A stretch of 64,000 bases of DNA from Wenxinia saemankumensis (GTDB taxonomy: Bacteria > Pseudomonadota > Alphaproteobacteria > Rhodobacterales > Rhodobacteraceae): assembly GCF_900141735.1 (NCBI RefSeq), contig NZ_FQYO01000001.1, positions 744,001 through 808,000 on the forward strand, in the 5' to 3' direction. Shown here piece by piece: positions 16,318 to 24,997 of the stretch. The notes under the pieces were generated by a model. The model was not told the origin of the DNA and did no database searches. It worked only from the letters and a program-made list of their open reading frames with translations. The translations under genes were made by a program, and so were the position numbers. Position 1 is the stretch's first letter. Every line of letters begins with the position of its first letter.

Positions 16318-16929
16318 TCAGGCGAGGCTGGGACTGTTGGCCGAGGCGGTCAGGTCGATCGTCACGTGACCCTCGGCCGGGCCGAACCGGAGGAATGCCT
16401 GCCGCACCGCCTCGAACACCGCGCCGGCATCCCCGCGCAGCCGCGTGCAGAAGTTCTTCGATCGGAAGAAGGTTCCGGACCGCTTCAGGAATTCGATGCA
16501 GCCGTAGATCTCGTCCATGTGGCGGTCCTGCCCCAGGACGTAGAGAGAGAACTGCACGTCGATGGGTACCCCGGTCCCGGGGGATGCGGCGACCGCCTGC
16601 CCGGCGCGCCGGATCCGTTCGTCCAGCGGCAGGCTCTGCGCCTCGCTCAGCGTGTCGCAGCGGCAGGACGGATCGTCCGGCTCGCCCGGGCAGCCGCGTG
16701 ACAGGGTGACATGCATCGTCACATGCTCGGGCTGCCGCGCCGCGGCCGTGAAGAGGTCGCGGATCCCGTCGAGAAGGGGGCCGGGCGCGCCGACCATCAG
16801 GGTCGAGATGTCGTCCGTCTCGATCCTGAGATCCGGCCTGTGGGGGTCGAGAGCCTGCAGGCTCGACGTGATGACGTCCACGAACCGGGACGACATGGGA
16901 TAGAGCGACACTTGCGCGCCGATGAACAT
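16318..16929 (-). CDS. YkoF-family thiamine/HMP-binding protein
   Basis: A 203-residue protein of the YKOF family, made of two related alpha-beta repeats: IGAQVSLYPMSSRFVDVI at the N-terminus and DVQFSLYVLGQDRHMDEIYG (about residue 130) in the second half, with the matching Q-S-LY pattern. Bacillus YkoF binds thiamine or its pyrimidine half. It is the first gene after the TPP riboswitch. The start ATG directly follows the riboswitch, whose last stem carries the only good Shine-Dalgarno sequence (GGAGCGAGG). Confidence 0.87.
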   Translation of the reverse strand: MFIGAQVSLYPMSSRFVDVITSSLQALDPHRPDLRIETDDISTLMVGAPGPLLDGIRDLFTAAARQPEHVTMHVTLSRGCPGEPDDPSCRCDTLSEAQSLPLDERIRRAGQAVAASPGTGVPIDVQFSLYVLGQDRHMDEIYGCIEFLKRSGTFFRSKNFCTRLRGDAGAVFEAVRQAFLRFGPAEGHVTIDLTASANSPSLA

Positions 16930-16930
16930 G

Positions 16931-17021
16931 GGAACCTCGCTCCGCCGGCATGACCCGGATCAGCTGTGAAGGGTTCGCGCGGTCCCGCGCATCTCAGCCC
17001 CGTCCGGGGCACCCCTGGTGT
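16931..17021 (-). ncRNA. TPP riboswitch (THI element)
   Basis: Read on the minus strand it shows GGGGTGCC, then GGGGCTGAGATG, GAACCCTT, CTGATCCGGGTCATGCCGGCG and GAGCGAGG: the ordered conserved blocks of the thiamine pyrophosphate riboswitch. The CUGAGA and CUGAUCCGGGU-AUGCCGGCG cores are nearly exact. It ends one or two bases before the ykoF-like start codon, so the Shine-Dalgarno region is part of the 3' strand of the closing region. TPP binding should block translation of ykoF-thiXZY. Confidence 0.95.
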
Positions 17022-17030
17022 GACCGCAAC

Positions 17031-17670
17031 ATCGGAACGACGATCCCCGTTGTCAATGCCTCATCCCGGCGGCGCCTCGGCGGGATGGCCGCGACGCCTT
17101 TGCCGCGGCGGCCTTCGCAGGATCCTCGACAAGGAATGCCGTGGCGGAACGGGCCGGGGCTGCGGAAGCGGTGGGACATTTCCCGATCTGCAGAGCGGCG
17201 GCGGGTCGCTTCCGCAGGCGGTCGCCCTCGGTCCGCGCCGCGTCCGACAGGATGGGCACCGGACCGCCCCCGTTCCTCGCACCTCGAGTGCACGCCCGGT
17301 GCACCGGGTGGCGCGGTCGGGAGGACCCGGGGACGACGGAGACGAGCCGCCGGACCCCGCGATGCCGCGGGACAGGTCGACGACCTCGCACGGGCGGCGG
17401 GCGCGGCCCCCCCGCCCCCGGGCGCGGCATGCAGGGAGATCGCGCCGCAAAGGGCCGGGGCATCGCGTCGCTTGCGCCGCGGGGCGACGGGATCGCCGCG
17501 TCGTCTCTGCCCCGGCGGGAGCGGTGCAGATGGCGGCCCGCCCCTCAGGCATCGGGGGCGGGAGAATGGCCGGTCATGGCGGCCGGGCGTCCCCGCAAGG
17601 GGCCCGCCAACCGATCGATCCGGGTCCGCAGGAAACGCCTCGACGGGGACCCTGGCGGTCCGCCCCCAGA
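17031..17670. other. Noncoding region between the TPP riboswitch and nikR
   Basis: About 640 bases without a recognisable gene on either strand. Frames open here because of GC bias but give Arg/Pro/Gly-rich products with no conserved motif. The promoter for the minus-strand thi unit must lie at the low-coordinate end. No RNA gene was recognised. Confidence 0.5.
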
Positions 17671-18138
17671 TCAGAACCCGTCCTTGATCGTCAGATGGCT
17701 GTGCAGATGCGGCTCGCCCCCGCCATGCCGGTGGGTCTCGGCCACGTCGTCCACCGGCACGAGGGACAGGTTGCCGTGGCGGATCCCCCGCTCGGCGAAG
17801 AGGCCGTGCGCGTAATCCTCGACCTCGGCCACCTTGCCGCGCATCACCGTCACCTCCATGGCGGTCGAATGATCCAGCGGGACCGACATGGCCGCGACGG
17901 CCTGGTCGTGGCGGGAATGGCGGGCCCGGGGCACCCGCCGGCCGAGATCTCGCGCCGAGAGGTCGAGCGCGTAGCTGACGATGCCGACGCAATCCGCGTC
18001 CTGCGGCGCGTCCCGCGCCAGCGCCCGGCGGAGCAGATCGCGGATCGCCTCGGACCGGTTCGTGGCGCCGGATCGTCCCATCTGCCGGTCCAGTTCGGCC
18101 AGAAGCTCGTCCTCGATCGCGATGGTGATCCGTTGCAT
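17671..18138 (-). CDS. nikR: NikR-family regulator with altered metal site
   Basis: A 155-residue ribbon-helix-helix/ACT regulator that aligns without gaps to the regulatory domain of E. coli NikR (recalled sequence). The RHH part MQRITIAIEDELL...NRSEAIRDLLRRAL keeps DNA-contacting Arg3 and Thr5 (Thr7 is Ala). In the ACT part the four high-affinity Ni ligands are His76 kept, His87 to Ser, His89 to Pro and Cys95 to Ala. The C-terminus is longer and His-rich (THRHGGGEPHLHSHL), a possible replacement site. It is divergent from nikABCDE and a perfect NikR operator lies between. It probably still represses nik, but the metal trigger is uncertain. Confidence 0.9.
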   Translation of the reverse strand: MQRITIAIEDELLAELDRQMGRSGATNRSEAIRDLLRRALARDAPQDADCVGIVSYALDLSARDLGRRVPRARHSRHDQAVAAMSVPLDHSTAMEVTVMRGKVAEVEDYAHGLFAERGIRHGNLSLVPVDDVAETHRHGGGEPHLHSHLTIKDGF

Positions 18139-18227
18139 GACGCCCTCCTCCGTCCCTGGCCCCGTCCGTGGCCCCGTCCCTGCCCCGCGACCATCCGCGC
18201 TCGGACTCCCGGGCGCAACCGGATCAT

Positions 18228-18278
18228 TGCTTTACACCGCCGCGCGCAGGGTATGAATTTAGACTCGAAATTTCATAC
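18228..18278 (+). promoter_or_regulatory. nikA promoter with NikR operator
   Basis: GTATGA (18251-18256), sixteen bases, TCATAC (18273-18278): an exact match to the E. coli NikR operator, both half-sites and spacing. A plausible promoter is TTGCTT (18228-18233) with TATGAA (18252-18257) 18 bases on, so the left half-site covers the -10 element. The site ends 14 bases before the nikA start. Confidence 0.9.
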
Positions 18279-18292
18279 CTTGTGGATCCCGG

Positions 18293-19858
18293 ATGCTCCG
18301 CCCCCTTTCGACCGCCGCCATCGCCCTGTCCCTGATGCTGCCGGCCGGGGCCGGGGCGCGGCCGCTGGTGCTTGCCATCGGCGGAGAGCCTGACGGCGGG
18401 TTCGATCCGATCATGGGCTGGGGCCACTATGGCAGCCCGCTCTTCTACTCGACCCTGCTGCGCAGGGATGCCGCGCTCGACCTCGTCGGGGACCTGGCCA
18501 CCGACTGGACCCTTTCCGAAGACGGGCTCGTCTGGCGGGTGACGCTGCGCGGCGACGCCCTGTTCTCGGACGGAACGCCGCTGACCGCGGCGGATGTCGC
18601 CTTTACCTACAACACCGCCAGAGAGGCCGGCGGGCTCGCCGACCTGACGGTCCTGGCGGAGGCGCGCGCCCTCGACGCCACGACGGTCGAGCTGGAGCTG
18701 ACCGAGCCCCGGATCACATTCGTCTCGCGGCTCGCCACGCTCGGGATCGTGCCGGCCGCGACCTATGGCGACGACCATGCCCGGCATCCCGTCGGCTCGG
18801 GCCCCTTCCGGATGGTCGAGTGGCGCGAGGGAGAGCAGCTGGTGGTCGAGCCGAATCCCTACTGGCACGGCGGCGAGATCGCCTTCGAGAGGGTGAGCTT
18901 CGTCTTCGGCTCGGAAGAGGCCGGGCAGGCGCTGGCCCGCACCGGGATCGCCGACCTCGTCGCCGTGCCGCCCGCGATGGCGGATGCGGCGCCGCGGGGC
19001 ATGAAGGTGCTGCATGTCGAGTCGGTCGACAATCGCGGGCTGGCCTTCCCGATGGTGCCGAGGGCGGGCGGGACCACCGGGGCGGGCGCGCCGATCGGCA
19101 ACGACGTGACGGCGGACCGGGCGGTCCGCTTGGCGATCAACCAGGCCCTCGACCGCGAGGCGCTGGTCGCGCTGGCCCTGAACGGCCACGGCCGCCCCGC
19201 GACGGGCCCGGCCGACGGCCTGCCCTGGGACAACCCGGGTGCCGCGATCCCGGGAAACGACCCGGCGGCGGCGATGGCCACGCTGGAGGCGGCCGGGTGG
19301 CGCGATGGTGACGGCGACGGTCTGCGCGAGAAGGACGGCCTGCCCGCCGCCTTCCGGGTGCTCTATCCCGCCGGCGACAGCACGCGGCAGGCACTGGCGC
19401 TCGGCGCCGCCGACCAGCTGCGGGGGATCGGCATCGACGCCCGGCCGACCGGCGCCAGCTGGGACGAGATCGGCGCCCTGATGCATTCAGAGGTCGTCGT
19501 GCTGGGCTGGGGCGCACATGACCCGTCGGAGATCCTCTACCTGCACCACGGGGCCTATGCCGGCGTCGACTACTACAATACCGGCCATTACCGGAATCCG
19601 GTGGTGGACGCTCATCTCGAGGCGGCCGAGGCCGCGATCGGTTTCGAGCCTTCCCTCGCTCACTGGCAGGCCGCCGCCTGGGACGGAGAGACCGGGTTCG
19701 GCCCCCGGGGCGACGCGACCTGGGCCTGGATGGTCAATCTCGACCATTCCTACTGGGTGTCGGACTGCCTCGATCCCGGGCCGCTGCAGGTCCATCCGCA
19801 CGGGCACGGCTTCCCGATCACCCACGACCTGCCCTCCTGGCGCTGGACCTGCGAATGA
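18293..19858 (+). CDS. nikA: Nickel-type ABC transporter substrate-binding protein NikA
   Basis: A 521-residue periplasmic binding protein of family SBP_bac_5. A signal peptide is cleaved near GAGA-RP (about residue 22). LATDWTLSEDGLVWRVTLRGDALFSDGTPLTAADVAFTYN (residues about 65-105, shown only as a location of the family motif) and HPVGSGPFRM (about 164) are hallmarks. The C-terminal tail is His/Trp-rich (HPHGHGFPITHD). Nickel, alone or as a chelate, is inferred from the NikR operator and nikR neighbour; ligand residues cannot be assigned with confidence. It overlaps nikB by ATGA. Confidence 0.85.
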   Translation: MLRPLSTAAIALSLMLPAGAGARPLVLAIGGEPDGGFDPIMGWGHYGSPLFYSTLLRRDAALDLVGDLATDWTLSEDGLVWRVTLRGDALFSDGTPLTAADVAFTYNTAREAGGLADLTVLAEARALDATTVELELTEPRITFVSRLATLGIVPAATYGDDHARHPVGSGPFRMVEWREGEQLVVEPNPYWHGGEIAFERVSFVFGSEEAGQALARTGIADLVAVPPAMADAAPRGMKVLHVESVDNRGLAFPMVPRAGGTTGAGAPIGNDVTADRAVRLAINQALDREALVALALNGHGRPATGPADGLPWDNPGAAIPGNDPAAAMATLEAAGWRDGDGDGLREKDGLPAAFRVLYPAGDSTRQALALGAADQLRGIGIDARPTGASWDEIGALMHSEVVVLGWGAHDPSEILYLHHGAYAGVDYYNTGHYRNPVVDAHLEAAEAAIGFEPSLAHWQAAAWDGETGFGPRGDATWAWMVNLDHSYWVSDCLDPGPLQVHPHGHGFPITHDLPSWRWTCE

Positions 19859-20838
19859 ACGCCTGGCTCCCGGCGCTGGTGGCCGGACGGCTCCTCCGTC
19901 TGGCCTGGCTGCTGCCGCTGGCCGCGACCGGGCTGTTCGTGCTGATCTCGATGGCCCCGATCGACCCGGTCCAGGCCTATGTCGGCGGACGCACGTCGCA
20001 GATCGGTCCGGAGCAGCGGGAGGCCATCGCCGCCGCCTGGGGGCTGGACCGGCCCGCGCCCGAGCGCTTCGCCAGCTGGCTCGGCCGGCTCGTGCAGGGG
20101 GATCTCGGCCGGTCCATCACCTTCAACGCGCCCGTGCTGCAGGTGATCGCCGCCCGTCTGCCGGCCTCGCTGGCGCTGGTCGGGTCGGCCTTCGCGCTGT
20201 CCTTCGTGCTGGGCACGCTCCTGGGACTGGTCGCGGGGGCGACGCGCGGGCGCTGGCCCGACCGGGTGATCCGCACCATCGCCGTCGTGCTGGCCGCCAG
20301 CCCGGGCTTCTGGATCGCGATCCTGCTGGTCGCGCTCTTCGCCGTCGGACTGGGCTGGCTGCCGGCCTGCTGCGCGGCCCCGCCGGGACGGCTGGACTCG
20401 GAGGTCGCGCTGGCGGATCGCTGGCGCCACATGGTGCTGCCGGTCGTCACCCTGTCCGTCGTCGGGCTGGCCCCGCTGGTGCTCCATACCCGGCAGAGCC
20501 TGATCGCCTTCCTCGACGGCCCCGCGGCGCGGCACCTCGCGGCCCACGGCGCCAGGCCCCTCCACCTCGCCTTCGGGCCCGGCCTGCGCCATGCGGCGGG
20601 CGTGGCGCTGACGCTGCACCTGGCCGGCGCAGGCGAGCTCTTCGGCGGCTCGGTCCTGGCCGAAGCCGTCTTCGCCTGGCCCGGCCTCGGCCAGGCGACG
20701 GTGCGCGCGGCGACGGGGGCGGACGCGCCGCTCCTCATGGGGATAGGGCTGGCGACGCTGCTCTTCGTCTTCGCCGGCAACCTGCTGGCCGACATCGCGG
20801 CCCGGCTGGCCGATCCGCGGCTGCGGCGGGCTGCATGA
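19855..20838 (+). CDS. nikB: Nickel-type ABC transporter permease NikB
   Basis: A 327-residue inner-membrane permease of the DppB/NikB type with about six helices. The N-terminal helix is followed by the periplasmic YVGGRTSQIGPEQREAIAAAWGLD region typical of the family, and LFGGSVLAEAVFAWPGLGQATV lies near residue 262. Start and stop overlap nikA and nikC by ATGA on each side, so the five nik genes form one translationally coupled unit. Confidence 0.88.
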   Translation: MNAWLPALVAGRLLRLAWLLPLAATGLFVLISMAPIDPVQAYVGGRTSQIGPEQREAIAAAWGLDRPAPERFASWLGRLVQGDLGRSITFNAPVLQVIAARLPASLALVGSAFALSFVLGTLLGLVAGATRGRWPDRVIRTIAVVLAASPGFWIAILLVALFAVGLGWLPACCAAPPGRLDSEVALADRWRHMVLPVVTLSVVGLAPLVLHTRQSLIAFLDGPAARHLAAHGARPLHLAFGPGLRHAAGVALTLHLAGAGELFGGSVLAEAVFAWPGLGQATVRAATGADAPLLMGIGLATLLFVFAGNLLADIAARLADPRLRRAA

Positions 20839-21692
20839 GCGACGCGGCCGAACCGATCCGCGCGCGGCCCGCCCGCCCCCGCCATCCGCAGCGGCGGGCG
20901 ATGCGGCACGGGATGATCGCGCTGGCGCTGCTGGGCGCGGTGCTCGCGGGGGCGCCGCTGCTGCCCGAGGGGGCCCTGTCGGTCGACGCGGCCGCGCGGG
21001 CGCTGGCGCCGCGGCCGGCCCATCCCCTCGGGACCGACCTGCTGGGCCGCGACATCGCCGCCCGGACCCTGGCGGCCCTTGCGCAGAGCGTGCAGGTCGG
21101 GCTGCTGGCGGCCGGCGCCTCCACCCTCGTCGCCCTGGTTCTGGGCCTCGCGGCGACCCTCGGGCGCGCCGCGGACCACCTCGTCGGGGGACTGACCGAA
21201 CTCGCGCTCGGCCTGCCGCATTTCGTGCTGCTGATCATGATCGCCTTCGCGATGGGGGGCGGCACGGCCGGGGTAATCGTCGCCGTCGCGCTGACCCACT
21301 GGCCGCGCCTGTCGCGCGTCCTGCGGCACGAGGCGCAGGTCATCGCCGCCTCGGACTACGTCGCGATCTCGCGCGCGCTCGGGCGGTCGCGGCTCTGGGT
21401 GGCCCGGCACCATCTCGCCCCCCACCTGGTGCCGCAGATCGTCGCGGGGTTCGTCGTGATCTTCCCCCACGCGATCCTGCACGAGGCCGGGCTCAGCTTC
21501 ATCGGCCTCGGGATCGAACCGCACCTGCCCTCGATCGGCGTGATGCTGGCCGAAAGCCTGCGCGAGATCATGGCCGGTCACTGGTGGGTCGCCGCCGCCC
21601 CCGGCCTCGGCCTGATGCTGGTCGCCCTGATTTTCGAGCGCTTGGGAGAGGCGCTGCGCCGGCTTTCCGGTCCGGCCGGGGGGACGACATGA
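20835..21692 (+). CDS. nikC: Nickel-type ABC transporter permease NikC
   Basis: A 285-residue permease of the DppC/NikC type. HPLGTDLLGRDIAARTL (about residue 59) is the family's N-terminal signature, and SDYVAISRALGRSRLWVARHHLAP (about 173-196, EAA loop) contacts the ATPase. GLSFIGLGIEPHLPSIGVML follows. The ATG at 20835 overlaps nikB. An open frame in the same phase continues far upstream but is only GC-driven; the NikC homology starts here. Confidence 0.88.
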   Translation: MSDAAEPIRARPARPRHPQRRAMRHGMIALALLGAVLAGAPLLPEGALSVDAAARALAPRPAHPLGTDLLGRDIAARTLAALAQSVQVGLLAAGASTLVALVLGLAATLGRAADHLVGGLTELALGLPHFVLLIMIAFAMGGGTAGVIVAVALTHWPRLSRVLRHEAQVIAASDYVAISRALGRSRLWVARHHLAPHLVPQIVAGFVVIFPHAILHEAGLSFIGLGIEPHLPSIGVMLAESLREIMAGHWWVAAAPGLGLMLVALIFERLGEALRRLSGPAGGTT

Positions 21693-22426
21693 CGCTGGAT
21701 GTCGAGGATCTGTCGGTCTCCTTCCCGGCCGGCCCGGTTCTGGAGGGGGTCTCGCTGTCGCTGGCGCGCGGCGAGATCGTCGGGCTGACCGGCAGTTCGG
21801 GCGCCGGCAAGAGCCTCCTCGCCGAGGCCTTGGCCGGGGCGCTGCCGCCCGGCGCCGTCCGGACGGGCCGGATCGCCGTCGACGGGGAACCGGCCGGACC
21901 CGGGGCGGTGGCGCTGGCCCCGCAGCGGCTCGACGCGCTGGACCCCCTCGCCCCGGTCGGGCGCCAGATCGGGCGGTTCGCGCGCCTGTGCAACCGGCGG
22001 GCCGATCCGTCCGGCGCCCTGGCCTCGGTCGGCCTGCCGGCGGGCGCGGCAAGGCTCTACCCGCACGAATTGTCGGGCGGCATGGCACGCCGGGCGCTGC
22101 TGGCCACGGCCCTGGCCACGGGCGCCGACTGGATCGTCGCCGACGAACCGACCGTCGGACTGGACGAGGAAGCGGGCGGCCGGGTCCTGTCGGTGCTCGC
22201 GCGGCTCGCCGCCTCGGGCCGCGGCGTCATCGTGATCTCCCACGACCTGGTCGGCCTGGCGAGGATCGCGTCGCGGGTCGTCATCCTGCGCGGCGGGCGG
22301 CATGTCGAGACGGCGCCGGCCGGCGCCTTCGCGCAAGGCGGGACCGCTCTGCGAGAGGCCTTCACCCGGCAGCTATGGCAGGCCCAGCCCGCCCTCGCCC
22401 GCCCCGGCGGGGAGGCCGCATGCTGA
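21689..22426 (+). CDS. nikD: Nickel-type ABC transporter ATPase NikD
   Basis: A 245-residue ABC ATPase: Walker A GSSGAGKS (about residue 33), signature LSGGMARR (about 128), Walker B WIVADEP (about 150) and switch His in ISHDL (about 184). It lacks the long C-terminal oligopeptide-transporter domain of DppD, as is usual for NikD. The ATG at 21689 overlaps nikC; the gene also overlaps nikE by seven bases. Confidence 0.88.
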   Translation: MTLDVEDLSVSFPAGPVLEGVSLSLARGEIVGLTGSSGAGKSLLAEALAGALPPGAVRTGRIAVDGEPAGPGAVALAPQRLDALDPLAPVGRQIGRFARLCNRRADPSGALASVGLPAGAARLYPHELSGGMARRALLATALATGADWIVADEPTVGLDEEAGGRVLSVLARLAASGRGVIVISHDLVGLARIASRVVILRGGRHVETAPAGAFAQGGTALREAFTRQLWQAQPALARPGGEAAC

Positions 22427-23070
22427 CCGCGCGCGACCTGGCCCATGCCATCGGCGGGCGGAGGATCCTCGACGGCGCCGATCTCGACCTCGCGAGGGGC
22501 GAGGTCGTGGGCCTCGGCGGCCCCTCCGGCTCCGGCAAGACCACCCTCGGGCGGATCCTCGCGGGGCGTCTGGCCCCCGATCGGGGCGAGATCCGCCTTG
22601 ACGGGGCCATTCCGGCACCGGCCCGGCCGGGGGTGCCGGCCCCCGTGCAGCATGCCCCCCAATCGGCGGAACTCGCGGTCGATCCGCGCTGGCCGGTCCG
22701 CCGGATCCTGGCGAACGGCCTCCCCCCCGATCCGGAGGTCCTCGACGCGCTCGGCGTCAGGACCGAATGGGCCGACCGGCGCCCCGATCAGCTGTCGGGC
22801 GGCGAACTGGCGCGGGTCTCGCTCGCGCGGCTGTTCCATCCGGGGCTGGCCCTCCTGATCTGCGACGAGATCACGAGCCAGCTGGACGCGATCGAACAGG
22901 ACCGCCTCCTGCGGGCGCTGACCCGGCTCTGCGCGGGGCGCCGGATCGCCGTGCTGCTGATCTCCCATGCCGGGGCCCTTCACGCCCGGTTCTGCGATCG
23001 GGCGATGATGCTGGATGGCGGAAGGATCGTCCGACCGCCCGGGCGCGCGCGGTTTCCGACGGGGGCCTGA
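22420..23070 (+). CDS. nikE: Nickel-type ABC transporter ATPase NikE
   Basis: A 216-residue ABC ATPase, shorter than E. coli NikE (about 268). Walker A is GPSGSGKT (about residue 35), the signature LSGGELAR (about 126), Walker B LLICDEI (about 147) and the switch His in ISHAG. Walker A, Walker B and signature are intact, so the short length comes from the missing C-terminal part. GGAGGCCGC precedes the ATG. It is the last gene of the nik unit; the 16-bp tandem repeat begins 63 bases after its stop. Confidence 0.87.
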   Translation: MLTARDLAHAIGGRRILDGADLDLARGEVVGLGGPSGSGKTTLGRILAGRLAPDRGEIRLDGAIPAPARPGVPAPVQHAPQSAELAVDPRWPVRRILANGLPPDPEVLDALGVRTEWADRRPDQLSGGELARVSLARLFHPGLALLICDEITSQLDAIEQDRLLRALTRLCAGRRIAVLLISHAGALHARFCDRAMMLDGGRIVRPPGRARFPTGA

Positions 23071-23133
23071 GCCCGAGCCTTCCGCACGACCCGGCCCCCG
23101 TGCAGCGGGGCCATCGCCGGCGTCGTCGTCCCC

Positions 23134-23309
23134 GCCCCTTTTCGCTCCCGGCCCGTCTCGCTCCCGCCCCTTTTCGCTCCCGGCCCGTCTCGCTCCCGCA
23201 CCTTTTCGCTCCCGGCCCGTCTCGCTCCCGCCCCTTTTCGCTCCCGGCCCGTCTCGCTCCCGGCCCGTCTCGCTCCCGCCCCTTTTCGCTCCCGCCCCGT
23301 CTCGCTCCC
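23134..23309. repeat. Tandem array of eleven 16-bp units
   Basis: Two alternating unit types, A = GCCCCTTTTCGCTCCC and B = GGCCCGTCTCGCTCCC, in the order A B A B A' B A B B A B'. A' has one change (GCACC) and the last B one (GCCCC). There is no gap or spacer between units. All share the core CGCTCCC. The array occupies the gap between nikE and the CorC-like gene. The 16-base unit is not a multiple of three, so it is not a coding repeat. Confidence 0.97.
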
Positions 23310-23477
23310 GGCCGCGATCCGCGCGGAGCGCCCGCCGGTCCGCACTCAGGTCCACCCGAAGCACAATGCCGCCCACCGCCCGCCGGGGCGGCGGGTCGCG
23401 CCGAAATGAGGGACCGACACCGCCGATCCGCGACGAAGGCGATTGTCGCCGGCCGGCGCTGCGCGTAGCGATGCAGG

Positions 23478-24764
23478 ATGATCGTCGAGATCGTCATCCT
23501 CCTGCTGCTGATCCTGCTGAACGGCTTTCTGGCGATGTCCGAGCTTGCCGTAGTCTCGGCGCGGCCGGCGCGCCTGAAGGTCATGGCCGAGCGCGGCAGC
23601 CGCGGCGCCTCGGCCGCGATGCGGCTCGCGGGCGATCCGGGCCGTTTCCTGTCCTCGGTCCAGATCGGAATCACGCTTGTCGGCGTGCTGTCCGGGGCCT
23701 TCTCGGGCGCGACGCTGGGCGTTCGCCTGGCCGACGCGCTGGTCGCTGCGGGCGCCCCGGAGGGGGCCGCCGGAACGCTCGGCGTCGGAAGCGTGGTGGT
23801 GGTCATCACCTACCTCTCCCTCATCGTCGGCGAGCTCGTGCCGAAGCAGATCGCGCTCAGGGCGCCGGAGGCCGTCGCGGCCCGCGTGGCTCCGGCCATG
23901 ATCCTCGTCGCGCGCGTCTCCGCCCCCTTCGTGTGGCTGCTCGACCGGTCCGGCAAGGCCGTGCTCGCGCTGCTCGGCCAGTCCGGCCGGGGCGAGAGCG
24001 GCCTGAGCGACGAGGAGGTGCGCCTGGTCATTTCCGAGGCCCGCCAGGCCGGTGTCATCAAGCATGCCGAGACCGAGATGATCGAGGGCGTGATGCGCGT
24101 CGCGGACCGGACGGCGCGCGGCCTGATGACGCCGCGCCACGAAGTGGAACTGGTGGATCTGGCCGACGGGCCGGCCGCCGTGATGGACCGTTTCCGCACG
24201 ACCCGCCGCTCCAGGCTTCCGGTCCGGGACGGAGAGGCGGACGACATCGTCGGTGTTCTCGCCACCCGGGACGTGATCGCGTCCGGCCCCGCGCCGGACC
24301 TCGCGGGGCTGCGCGCGCTGGTCGAACCAGCGACCATTGTCCGCGACGGTATGCCGGCCCTCGACGTCATCGAGACGCTGAAGCGGGCGAAGGCGCACAT
24401 GGTGCTCGTCTTCGACGAATACGGCCATTTCGAGGGCGTCATCACGGCGATGGACCTGCTGCAGGCGATCGCGGGCGATTTCCTCGAGGGAGAGACCCCC
24501 GAGCCGAAGATCGTCGCGCGGGAGGATGGCAGCCTCCTCGTCGCCGGATGGATGCCGGTGGACGAGTTCGCGGCGCGCGTCGACCTCGCGCTGCCCGACG
24601 ATCGCGCCTACGAGACCGTCGCGGGACTGATCCTCGATCATCTCGGCACCCTCCCCGATGTGGGAGAGACGATGCGGATCGGCGGGCTCGGGGTCGAGAT
24701 CCTCGATCTCGACGGGCGCCGCATCGACAAGGTCCTCGTCACGCGGGCCGCGCCGCCGGGCTGA
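23478..24764 (+). CDS. CNNM/CorC-HlyC family membrane protein
   Basis: A 428-residue hemolysin-like (HlyC/CorC) protein. The N-terminal CNNM transmembrane domain (residues about 1-185) holds LNGFLAMSELAVVSARPARL and the conserved LIVGELVPKQIAL (about 115). Two CBS domains follow (about 210-325; start MTPRHEV) and a C-terminal CorC_HlyC domain (about 340-420). Members are linked to magnesium or cobalt efflux and ion homeostasis; the exact ion here is unknown. It is a single gene after the tandem repeat. Confidence 0.9.
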   Translation: MIVEIVILLLLILLNGFLAMSELAVVSARPARLKVMAERGSRGASAAMRLAGDPGRFLSSVQIGITLVGVLSGAFSGATLGVRLADALVAAGAPEGAAGTLGVGSVVVVITYLSLIVGELVPKQIALRAPEAVAARVAPAMILVARVSAPFVWLLDRSGKAVLALLGQSGRGESGLSDEEVRLVISEARQAGVIKHAETEMIEGVMRVADRTARGLMTPRHEVELVDLADGPAAVMDRFRTTRRSRLPVRDGEADDIVGVLATRDVIASGPAPDLAGLRALVEPATIVRDGMPALDVIETLKRAKAHMVLVFDEYGHFEGVITAMDLLQAIAGDFLEGETPEPKIVAREDGSLLVAGWMPVDEFAARVDLALPDDRAYETVAGLILDHLGTLPDVGETMRIGGLGVEILDLDGRRIDKVLVTRAAPPG

Positions 24765-24997
24765 CCCCCCCCGGAGGTCCGGCGCGGGGCTGCCCGCAGG
24801 TCCGTGTCGCCGCCGCGACCCGGTCCGGTCCGTCGCGCGCCCCGGACGATGAACGCGCCCCGGACCTGCCACCGGCCGCCGCAAGCAGGGCATGGACGGA
24901 CGCGCTTCCCGCCCATGGGCTCCGCCGTCTCCCGTCCCCCCGGGACCCGGCTTGCGCCGCATTGCGACCCCCAGCATAGAGGGGCCGGTTCTCGAGA

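Noticed and set aside
17053-17552. Minus-strand frames between the TPP riboswitch and nikR
   Set aside because: Products are Arg/Pro/Ala-rich without motifs and overlap in several phases, as expected by chance at this GC content.
23134-23309. CRISPR array
   Set aside because: The 16-bp units are contiguous with no unique spacers and there are no cas genes in the window.
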